Origin: Leucobacter chromiireducens subsp. solipictus
GTDB lineage: Bacteria; Actinomycetota; Actinomycetes; Actinomycetales; Microbacteriaceae
Assembly (NCBI RefSeq): GCF_016758195.1
Contig: NZ_QYAC01000004.1
Span: forward strand, 342,283-406,282
Length of the DNA stretch: 64,000 nucleotides
Direction: 5' to 3'
Shown: one piece after another, positions 57,383-64,000 of the stretch
How positions within the stretch are numbered: position 1 is the stretch's first letter
Layout of the letters: every line of letters starts with the position of its first letter
Notes under the pieces: model-generated
The model's input: only the letters and a program-made list of their open reading frames with translations
Databases searched by the model: none
Told to the model about the DNA's origin: nothing
Translations under genes and position numbers: made by a program

Positions 57383-58825
57383 CTAGTAGACCGTCGCGAG
57401 CGACTGCTGGTCGGGCTCACCGTCGGCGGTCTTCTCCAGCTCCGGTGGCCCCTCCTTCGCCGCCTTGGTGATGAGCTTGAACTCGACGACCGCGAGGGCC
57501 CCGTAGACGATCGTGAAGACGATCAGGGAGATCAGCACCGCCCAGGCCGGGACGCCGGGCGACACGCCCTGTTCGGTGGTCATCACCCCGAACACGATCC
57601 ACGGCTGACGTCCCATCTCGGTGAACACCCAGCCCACGAGCGACGCGAGCATCGGGATCGGCGCGGTCCAGATCGCGACCTTCCACACCCACGCGGGGAG
57701 CTGCGTGTTCTTGCGGGTAATCCAGAGCCCCACGGCCGAGACGAGGGCGGCAAGTGCGCCGAGCCCGATCATCCACCGGAACGCCCAGTAGGTGACCCAG
57801 ATGATGGGCGCGAACTGGCCGTCGCTCGGGCAGGTGAGCAGCGCGTCGCCACCACCGCAGTACATCGCGGTGTAGTCGGCCTGCAGGTCGCGAATGCCCT
57901 CGACTTCGCCGTCGAACGTGCCGGTCGAGAGGAACGAGAGCAGGTACGGCACGCGCACCGAGAAGATCTCGTGCGCGCCGTCCGGGGTGCCCAGGCTGAA
58001 CAGCGAGAAGGACGCGTCCTTGCCGGCGGCGCTCTCATACAGCGCCTCGGCGGCCGCCATCTTCATCGGCTGCGTCTCGGTCATGACGAGGCCCAGGGAG
58101 TGTCCCGTGAGGCCCACGCCGAGGAAGCCGAGGATGTTGGTCCAGGCGCCGAAACGCAGCGCGGTGCGCATCTCGTCGACAAACTGGTTGCGCTTCAGGT
58201 GCCAGGCCGCGACAGCGACCATCACGGTGCCCGCGAACATGAGCGCCGCGAAGATTGTGTGCGGGAACTGGGTCACCGCGACGGGGTTCAGGAGCACATC
58301 GCCGATGTTCTCGAGCTCGGCGCGGCCACGCTCCTCGTTCAGGGAGTAGCCAACGGGGTTCTGCATGAATGCGTTGGCCGCGAGGATGAAGTACGCCGAG
58401 AGGACAGTACCGATCCACACGAACCAGATCGTCATGAGGTGAATCTTCTTTGGCAGCTTGTCCCAGCCGAAGATCCACAGGCCGATGAATGTCGCCTCGA
58501 AGAAGAAGGCGATCAGGCCCTCCATCGCGAGCGGGGCCCCGAAGATATCGCCGACGAAACGCGAGTAGTTGGACCAGTTCATCCCGAACTGGAACTCCTG
58601 CACGATGCCGGTGACGACGCCCATCGCGAAGTTGATGAGGAAGATCTTGCCGAATAGGCGCGTCAGCTTCAGGTACTTCACCTTGCCGGTGCGGACCCAC
58701 ACGGTCTGCAGGATCGCGACGAGCAGGCTGAGCCCGATCGTGAGCGGCACGAAGATGAAGTGGTACAGCGTGGTTAAGCCGAATTGCCAGCGAGCCAGCG
58801 TCACGGCGTCGAGAAGTTCGTTCAT
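57383..58825 (-). CDS. cydA: Cytochrome bd oxidase subunit I
   Basis: 480 aa from ATG 58825 (MNELLDAVTLARWQFGLTTLYHFIFVPLTIG), with the haem-binding N-terminal His in the first helix and the conserved GRQPWIVFGVMTTEQGVSP. Carries haems b558, b595 and d. The length fits the short Q-loop form usual in Gram-positive bacteria. It reduces O2 with high affinity. First gene of the operon cydA-cydB-cydD-cydC. Upstream 58826-59132 is described separately. Confidence 0.95.
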   Translation of the reverse strand: MNELLDAVTLARWQFGLTTLYHFIFVPLTIGLSLLVAILQTVWVRTGKVKYLKLTRLFGKIFLINFAMGVVTGIVQEFQFGMNWSNYSRFVGDIFGAPLAMEGLIAFFFEATFIGLWIFGWDKLPKKIHLMTIWFVWIGTVLSAYFILAANAFMQNPVGYSLNEERGRAELENIGDVLLNPVAVTQFPHTIFAALMFAGTVMVAVAAWHLKRNQFVDEMRTALRFGAWTNILGFLGVGLTGHSLGLVMTETQPMKMAAAEALYESAAGKDASFSLFSLGTPDGAHEIFSVRVPYLLSFLSTGTFDGEVEGIRDLQADYTAMYCGGGDALLTCPSDGQFAPIIWVTYWAFRWMIGLGALAALVSAVGLWITRKNTQLPAWVWKVAIWTAPIPMLASLVGWVFTEMGRQPWIVFGVMTTEQGVSPGVPAWAVLISLIVFTIVYGALAVVEFKLITKAAKEGPPELEKTADGEPDQQSLATVY

Positions 58826-59132
58826 GTATCGCTCCTGAACGACAGAGTGCGCACCCCACACGGAGGGGACACTCCCGTAGTGAGATCCGCCACGAGATAT
58901 CATTCTCGCCGGAGCTACCGGTCGGCGACCGATTACCGTCAGACTAGCAATATCTGTGAGTTTCCTGCGAATGAATTTCGACGTGAAGCAATTTTTTCCT
59001 TCGCATCAAGAAAGTTTGCTGACACCGGCGAGAATCCGGGCGTCCACCGCACGCAATCCCCCGCTCAACGACGACCCAAACCGTCAGCAATTCCCCGGAT
59101 TCACGGCGTTCGCCATTACTACACTGTGAGCC
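58826..59132. promoter_or_regulatory. Divergent cydA/dedA intergenic region
   Basis: 307 bp. TACACT (59120-59125) lies 7 nt before the dedA ATG, a leaderless-type -10. An AT-rich part near 58938-58998 probably holds the cydA promoter, but no Rex or other known redox-regulator box is clear. Confidence 0.5.
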
Positions 59133-59819
59133 ATGACAGAGCTGCTCGACACTCTGATCGCGGCGCTGCGCGATCTCGATCCGACGCTGCGCATCCTCGT
59201 GGCGGGCATCGGCATCATGCTCGAGACCTCGGTGTTCATCGGGCTCATCGTCCCGGGCGACACCATCGCGATTGTCGCGGCGATCGGGACCGAGACGCCG
59301 GCGCAGTACGGCTGGCTCGTCGGCGCGCTCGTGGTGGGTGCCATCATGGGCGAGAGCATCGGCTACGCCCTGGGCCGCTGGGCGGGACCTCGGCTGCGCG
59401 TCAGCCGGCTCGGTCGTCGCCTCGGGGAACGGAACTGGCAGCTCGCCGATCACTATCTCGGGGAGCGCGGCGGCGTCGCCGTGTTCCTCTCGCGGTTCCT
59501 CCCGGTGCTGCACTCTCTCATCCCGCTCACGGCAGGCATGGCGGGCATGTCCTACCGGCGCTTTCTCGCGTGGACGGCCTCCGCGAGCGTCGTCTGGTCG
59601 TTCATCGTCGTCTCGCTCGGGGCGAGCGCCGCGGCGGGCTACGACCAGCTCGCCGGGAAAGTGAAGGGCGCCGGCTATATCTTCGTCGCCGCGGCCCTGC
59701 TGATCGTTCTCGTGCTCTGGGGGCTGAAACGCGCATTCATGCACCGCGAGCGCGCGCATCTGCAACTCGAATCGGACGCGCCAGAGTCAGCGGCCGGACA
59801 GGGCAACGCTCTAGACTAG
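59133..59819 (+). CDS. DedA-family membrane protein
   Basis: 228 aa. DedA/VTT features: VFIGLIVPGDTIAIVAAIG, MGESIGYALGRWAGPRL, and FLSRFLPVLHSLIPLTAGMAGMSYRRFLAWTASASVVWSF. Family members act as lipid-carrier flippases or affect proton-motive force. The C-terminus is a basic/acidic cytoplasmic tail. Four nt before the App1-type gene. Confidence 0.85.
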   Translation: MTELLDTLIAALRDLDPTLRILVAGIGIMLETSVFIGLIVPGDTIAIVAAIGTETPAQYGWLVGALVVGAIMGESIGYALGRWAGPRLRVSRLGRRLGERNWQLADHYLGERGGVAVFLSRFLPVLHSLIPLTAGMAGMSYRRFLAWTASASVVWSFIVVSLGASAAAGYDQLAGKVKGAGYIFVAAALLIVLVLWGLKRAFMHRERAHLQLESDAPESAAGQGNALD

Positions 59820-59823
59820 GCGG

Positions 59824-60873
59824 GTGACTGCCCCCGACCAGCCCGACGCCCGTCCCCGCTTCGCGGCGCGACTCGAGGACTGGATTCACGTTCGACGTTC
59901 TCGCCGCGCCATCACGCGGGGCAAAGTCCCCTCCGTGATTCCCTACATCGGCTATGGCGGCACCGACTGGGTCCGGGTGCTGGGCCGCGTGCTCTATCTC
60001 AAACCCGAAACGCGCGAGCACACCCGGTTCCGACCCGATGTCGCCCAGGTCTCGCGCGTGCGCGGCTGGCGCACCTTCACGAGCCTCTCGGTCCCCCATC
60101 AGCCGGTGCGCGTGCACATCGACGGCCGATTCGTCGCCGAGGTGACCGCGGATCGCGGGGGCGTGATCGACTCGATCATCCCCGTCACGCTCACGCCGGG
60201 CTGGCACACCGTCACGCTGCGCGCCGGGGACAGCGAGGCCGCGGATGCGCCCGTGAACATCGTCGATCCCGCCGCGAAGTTCGGCGTCATCTCCGACGTG
60301 GACGACACGATCCTCATTACCGCGCTCCCGAAGCCTTTTGTGGCCGCCTGGAACAGTTTCGTGCTCGATGAGCACGCGCGCTCCGCGACTCCCGGGATGG
60401 CCGTGATGCTCGATCATCTCATCGCCCGTCATCCCGGCTCCTCCGTCGTGTACCTCTCCACCGGGGCATGGAACGCCGCGCCCGCACTCAGTCGGTTCCT
60501 CGCGCGTAATCTGTACCCGATGGGCCCGCTGCTCCTCACCGACTGGGGCCCGACGCATGACCGCTGGTTCCGCAGCGGGACCGAGCATAAGCGCCGGGAG
60601 CTCAAGCGGCTCGCGGCGGAGTTCCCGGATGTCCGCTGGGTGCTGATCGGCGACGACGGACAGCACGACGAGTCGCTCTACCACGAGTTTGCCACCGCGC
60701 ACCCGGAGAACGTTGCCGCGGTCGCGATCCGGCAGCTCTCGGTCGGCGAAGCGGTACTCGCGGGCGGACGGTCCAAGGCGCGCCTGAACCGCAGCACGAG
60801 CGGCGTGCCCTGGGTCTACGGCCCGGACGGCGCAAAGCTGCGGGAGGAGCTCCGAAAGCTCGGAGTCCTGTGA
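59824..60873 (+). CDS. App1-type phosphatase (DUF2183)
   Basis: 349 aa from GTG 59824. The catalytic HAD-like DVDDT motif in FGVISDVDDTILITALP, then YLSTGAWNAAPALSRFL and VLIGDDGQHDESLYHEFA typify phosphatidate-phosphatase App1 family. An N-terminal beta-rich domain precedes it. Probably a phosphatase on lipid head groups. Overlaps the next gene by GTGA. Confidence 0.85.
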   Translation: MTAPDQPDARPRFAARLEDWIHVRRSRRAITRGKVPSVIPYIGYGGTDWVRVLGRVLYLKPETREHTRFRPDVAQVSRVRGWRTFTSLSVPHQPVRVHIDGRFVAEVTADRGGVIDSIIPVTLTPGWHTVTLRAGDSEAADAPVNIVDPAAKFGVISDVDDTILITALPKPFVAAWNSFVLDEHARSATPGMAVMLDHLIARHPGSSVVYLSTGAWNAAPALSRFLARNLYPMGPLLLTDWGPTHDRWFRSGTEHKRRELKRLAAEFPDVRWVLIGDDGQHDESLYHEFATAHPENVAAVAIRQLSVGEAVLAGGRSKARLNRSTSGVPWVYGPDGAKLREELRKLGVL

Positions 60874-61937
60874 GCGGCCCGGCCACTCACCCGTGGCGAC
60901 GGTTTGAGCGGGACCTGACCGGCCGGTTCACTGTCGCGGTGCGACCCTCGTGGTTCCAGCTCGCGAAGGGTGCCGCGGCGGCGATCCTGACCTGGTTCGT
61001 GTGCCTGCTCGTGTTCCCCGAGCAGCTCCCGATCTTCGGCGCGATCGCCGCGTTGATCGTGATGCAGGACAACGTTGACCAGTCCCTCACCCGCGGCATC
61101 GAGCGCGTCGTTGGGGTGCTCGTGGGAATCTCCGTTGCGCTCGGTGCCGGTGCGCTCTTTGGCCCCCAATCGTGGCTGTTCATCGCCGCGATCTGCGTCG
61201 CGATGGCCGTCGGCTGGCTGCTGCGCATGAGCCCGTCGTCGACCAACCAGATCGCGATCACGGCGCTGCTCATGATCGCGCTCGGCGGCCTGGAGCTCGA
61301 CTACGGTGCCGAGCGCCTGATCGAGACCGCCATCGGTGCCACGATCGGTGTCGCGCTCAACGCGCTGGTGGTCGCCCCTGTCCGCACGTCCTCCGTCAAC
61401 GAGGCGATCATCGATCTCACCGATCACACCGCGCGCGTGCTGCTCCGGATCGCGGACGCGCTCGATGCGCCGCGTGATCGCGCCTGGCTCGCGGGCATGC
61501 TTGCCGATGCCCGCACGCTGCAGGCCGAGCGTGGTCGCGTGCACGACCTGCTCCGTCAGGCGCGAGAGAGCCTGCGCTTCAATCCGCGCAGCCGTCGCTA
61601 TCGGGAGGGGCTCGCCGAAGACGACGAGCTGTTCCAGCGCTTGCAGCGGATCGTCACCCAGGTGATCGGCATGGCTCGGGCGCTCGCCGATCTCTACGAT
61701 CCGGCGCTCGTGACGGATCCCTCGGTGATCGGCATGGTCGAAGAGATGCGCCGGGCCGCGCACGATCTCGAGCGCCTGGGGCACATCACCGCGGATGTCC
61801 CCGTGCCGGTCGAGCCGCCCGCGCTCACGCAGCCGTACACTATCCCGCAGCCGCACCCGGAGCACTGGGTGCTCATCGGCTCCCTGATGGAGGATCTGCG
61901 CCGCGTGCGGGGCCGCATCACCGGCGAGCTGGAGTAG
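60870..61937 (+). CDS. FUSC-family (ArAE-type) membrane protein
   Basis: 355 aa from GTG 60870. N-terminal half with six membrane helices (AAAAILTWFVCLLVF, QLPIFGAIAALIVMQDNVDQSLTRGIERVVGVLVGISVAL, LLMIALGGLEL) followed by a cytosolic helical part (DLLRQARESLRFNPRSRRYREG). Related to efflux proteins of the fusaric-acid or aromatic-acid type; substrate unknown. Translationally coupled to the App1 gene. Confidence 0.75.
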   Translation: MSGPATHPWRRFERDLTGRFTVAVRPSWFQLAKGAAAAILTWFVCLLVFPEQLPIFGAIAALIVMQDNVDQSLTRGIERVVGVLVGISVALGAGALFGPQSWLFIAAICVAMAVGWLLRMSPSSTNQIAITALLMIALGGLELDYGAERLIETAIGATIGVALNALVVAPVRTSSVNEAIIDLTDHTARVLLRIADALDAPRDRAWLAGMLADARTLQAERGRVHDLLRQARESLRFNPRSRRYREGLAEDDELFQRLQRIVTQVIGMARALADLYDPALVTDPSVIGMVEEMRRAAHDLERLGHITADVPVPVEPPALTQPYTIPQPHPEHWVLIGSLMEDLRRVRGRITGELE

Positions 61938-61951
61938 TCCGGGACGCGAAA

Positions 61952-61981
61952 CGGCGGGCGGGGCCGAAGCCCCGCCCGCCG
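61952..61981. terminator. Hairpin terminator after FUSC gene
   Basis: 13-bp GC stem (61952-61964 with 61969-61981) closed by a CGAA tetraloop; located between convergent genes. Confidence 0.8.
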
Positions 61982-62021
61982 CGGTTCCGCGCCGTGCCGA
62001 CTCGCGGCGCGGCCAGGCAGA

Positions 62022-62579
62022 CTAGGCCTGGAGGGCAGCCTGCACGTCGATGGAGATCGTCACGTCCGAGCCGAGCAGCAGCCCGCCCTTTTCGAGGGGT
62101 GCGTTCCAGGTGAGACCAAAGTCCTCGCGCTTCACCACGGTGGTGGCGGTGAAGCCTGCCTTGTAGTTGCCGTAGGGATCCTCGCCGAAGCCGCCGAACT
62201 CGAAGTTGAAGCTGACCGGCTTGGTGATGCCGCGCATGGTGAGGTCGCCGTCGACAACAAAGCTGCCATTCTCCTCGCGGGCGCCCGTCGAGGAGAAGGT
62301 GAGCTGCGGGAACTCGTCTGCGGCGAAGAAGTCGCCGGTGCGGAGGTGCTCGTCGCGGTTCTTCTCGTTGGTGGTGACCGAGGCCACCTCGGCGCTTGCC
62401 TGCACGGAGCTGTCGAGCGGGTTCTCGCCGGTGACGAACGTCGCGTCGAAGTTCTCGAACTTGCCCTTCACCTTGCTGATCGCGAGGTGGCGGACGGAGA
62501 AGCCCACCTCCGAGTGCGTCGGGTCGATGGTCCAGGTGCCTGCGCGGTAGCCGGGGATCTGCTCAGCGGTAATTGCCAT
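62022..62579 (-). CDS. YceI-family polyisoprenoid-binding-like protein
   Basis: 185 aa from ATG 62579, with GGAAGGCAACACC upstream; the frame is open to 62810 but that part is not needed. YceI marks: AGTWTIDPTHSEVGFSVRHLAISKVKGKFENFDATF, HLRTGDFFAADEFPQLTFSST and DLTMRGITKPVSFNFEFGG. Forms a lipocalin-like barrel that binds isoprenoids. There is no signal peptide, so it is cytosolic here. Confidence 0.88.
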   Translation of the reverse strand: MAITAEQIPGYRAGTWTIDPTHSEVGFSVRHLAISKVKGKFENFDATFVTGENPLDSSVQASAEVASVTTNEKNRDEHLRTGDFFAADEFPQLTFSSTGAREENGSFVVDGDLTMRGITKPVSFNFEFGGFGEDPYGNYKAGFTATTVVKREDFGLTWNAPLEKGGLLLGSDVTISIDVQAALQA

Positions 62580-62730
62580 GGTGTTGCCTTCCTTCACGGT
62601 GTCGGTATGGGAAGTGCAACAGATACATGCAAGTGGATATTCCTGACCTGGGGAAATTTCTTTTTCGGCGTGTCGCGGCGCATGCTGGGCAAGGTGTGCG
62701 GGGCGCGGGGTGCGGGGCGCGTGCGACGAA

Positions 62731-63468
62731 CTAGCGAGGGCGGCGCTTCGCGCTCTCGCGGGCGCGACGGACCGTTTCCCCGGTCTCCGCGCGCGGCGCA
62801 AAGGCGCCATAGCGCCGCCGGGCGGCCTCCCCGATCAGAAAGTCGCTGAGCGCCGGGTTCTTGGGGAGCAGGGAGCCGTGGAGGTAGCTGCCGATCACGT
62901 TGCCCGTGCGCGCCCCCTCGACCCCGTCCGTCGGGTTGTTCCCGGCCCCCTGGGTGACGCGGCCGAGCGGCTGCGAGCCCGGACCGAGCGTCGTGACGCC
63001 GCTGTGGTTCTCGTAGCCGATGATCTCGCCGAACTCCGGGGAGTCCAGCACAATGTTCCCGATCATGCGCTCGCTACCCCCGCGCGTCTCGACGTCGAGC
63101 ACGCCGATGCCGGTCAGCTCCTCGCCGGTGTGCGTGATGAAGCGGTGCCCGAACAGCTGGTACAGGCCGCAGATCATCAGCATGGGGGTTCCGTCTGCCG
63201 CGAGGGCGCGGAACTCCTCGGCGCGCTGCGCGAGATCCGCCGCCACGCGTCCCTGCCCGGAGTCCTGTCCGCCACCACCGATCACGAGGTCGACCGCATC
63301 CGGCAGCGCGTCGCCCGGGTTGAGCTCCACGACCCGCGGCGCGAAGCCGTGGGCCCGCGCGCGGCGCTCGAGCGCCAGCACGTTGCCCCGGTCGCCGTAG
63401 ATGTTCATGTCGCGCGGGTACAGCGACAGGATGACGAGTTCTTGCGGTGCCACAACTGCGTCGTTCAC
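62731..63468 (-). CDS. gatD: Lipid II isoglutaminyl synthase, glutamine amidotransferase subunit GatD
   Basis: 245 aa from GTG 63468, overlapping the murT stop. Class I amidotransferase of CobB/CobQ type: LSLYPRDMNIYGDRGNVLAL, nucleophile region PMLMICGLYQLFGHRF, and C-terminal His in NVIGSYLHGSLLPKNPALSDFLI. Delivers ammonia to MurT for amidation of D-Glu in lipid II. The C-terminus is Arg-rich (RRARESAKRRPR). Confidence 0.92.
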   Translation of the reverse strand: MNDAVVAPQELVILSLYPRDMNIYGDRGNVLALERRARAHGFAPRVVELNPGDALPDAVDLVIGGGGQDSGQGRVAADLAQRAEEFRALAADGTPMLMICGLYQLFGHRFITHTGEELTGIGVLDVETRGGSERMIGNIVLDSPEFGEIIGYENHSGVTTLGPGSQPLGRVTQGAGNNPTDGVEGARTGNVIGSYLHGSLLPKNPALSDFLIGEAARRRYGAFAPRAETGETVRRARESAKRRPR

Positions 63469-64000
63469 CAGATGTCCTCCACGTCTGTCAGTTCGGCGAG
63501 GGCCCGGCGAAGCTCGAGCATGGCCGTGTAGGTGCAGTAAATCCGGCGCGGCTGCCCGGGGGTCGCCTCGCGGAAGGCGGTGAGCGCCCGGCCGAGGTCC
63601 TCCTCGACGGCGGCGACCGGCACGTCATCGTGCTCGAGCCGCAGCGCCATGTCCCAGGCCCGCGCCCCACTCACCATCGCCACACCGGTCTCGGCGAGCG
63701 AGGAAAAGTCGACGTCCCACAGCCACGACATGTCCCGGCCGTCGGCGTACTGGTCGTTGATCGCGATCATCGCCCCCACGCCCCCGGCCGCGAAGGAGGC
63801 GAGGCCCAGGCGGAAGCCCGCCGGGTTCTTGACGAGCACCAGTTCGAGCGGCTGGCCGTCGAGTTCGAGCTGCTCGCCCCGACCGAACGCGGGACGCACC
63901 TCGGCGAGGGCCGCGACGTGCCGCGAGGTGTCCGCGGCGATGGTGGTGGGGGCCAGGTGGCCGGGCAACGGGCCCGCGGCGGCGATCTGCCGCACGGTCA
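63465..64000 (-). CDS. murT: Lipid II isoglutaminyl synthase subunit MurT (C-terminal part)
   Basis: The C-terminal 177 or so residues; the 5' end lies right of the window. The conserved FAINDQYADGRDMSWLWDV region of the MurT C-terminal domain is present as MIAINDQYADGRDMSWLWDVDFSSL, with VKNPAGFRLGLASFAAGG before it. It is a Mur-ligase homologue that works with GatD. The stop overlaps the GatD start as GTGA-type coupling. Confidence 0.92.
   Translation of the reverse strand, partial: TVRQIAAAGPLPGHLAPTTIAADTSRHVAALAEVRPAFGRGEQLELDGQPLELVLVKNPAGFRLGLASFAAGGVGAMIAINDQYADGRDMSWLWDVDFSSLAETGVAMVSGARAWDMALRLEHDDVPVAAVEEDLGRALTAFREATPGQPRRIYCTYTAMLELRRALAELTDVEDIW

Noticed and set aside
58826..59132. 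Rex or other redox-regulator box before cydA
   Set aside because: No TTGTGAA-type dyad was found.
1..64000. tRNA or rRNA genes, or a tRNA attachment site
   Set aside because: None was recognised by eye in any gene-free stretch; a tRNAscan-SE/Infernal run would settle it.

Overview
The window is high-GC actinobacterial DNA. The housekeeping half (about 35.7-64 kb) carries leuS, comEA/comEC, cydABDC, pabB/pabC and murT/gatD in an arrangement that suggests a Microbacteriaceae-type genome such as Leucobacter or a relative. That genus-level placement is inferred from gene content and order, not from a marker search.

Region 1 (1 to about 35.72 kb) is the right-hand part of an integrated mobile element whose left end lies outside the window. 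Its right end falls inside comEC, of which only about the first 286 codons remain. The element carries several modules. At the left there is a repeat-rich intergenic region (377-1011) with 13 AGGACAA-type motifs and a long inverted repeat, an AlbA_2-like protein, and a coupled P-loop ATPase/HEPN pair. Next come a GIY-YIG protein operon, a winged-helix protein, a secreted CHAP-like hydrolase and a DUF2637-like membrane protein. A divergent regulatory core (12.1-13.1 kb) has paired 22-bp palindromic operators 42 bp apart. It is followed by two secreted HExxH proteins, several lipoproteins and a lone trimethylamine monooxygenase. A defence island (21.2-29.3 kb) holds a PD-(D/E)xK-like nuclease, an N6-adenine methylase with a recognition domain, a type III restriction-modification pair and a DUF5677-like protein. 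The right end has a serine resolvase with a probable res site, small coupled genes, a GNAT acetyltransferase, and a BenE-type transporter divergent from a MocR-type regulator. A motif RCCGCGCATT recurs nine times in front of element genes, often 8-9 nt before the start codon, and looks like an element-wide promoter or operator. Several other element genes have a TANNNT box 6-7 nt before the start, which suggests leaderless transcripts.

Region 2 (35.7-47.2 kb) starts with truncated comEC and intact comEA. It continues with a tryptophan catabolic operon on the minus strand: kynA (TDO), an amidohydrolase, kynU and a PaaX-type regulator. The amidohydrolase occupies the place where a kynurenine formamidase is needed. 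Divergent from it is a siderophore uptake locus: an AraC-type regulator, two FecCD permeases, an ATPase and a lipoprotein binding protein. Two promoters in this locus share an identical tandem half-site layout (GTCCC repeats 21 bp apart, TAGCGT 26 bp further on), consistent with control by the AraC protein. A DtxR/IdeR-like box lies before the regulator.

Region 3 (47.2-64 kb) is core metabolism: leuS, pabB (with in-frame short tandem repeats), pabC, cytochrome bd oxidase cydA-cydB with the transporter cydD-cydC, a DedA protein, an App1-type phosphatase coupled to a FUSC-family membrane protein, a YceI protein, and gatD/murT for lipid II amidation (murT runs off the right edge). Strong hairpin terminators separate most of these units.
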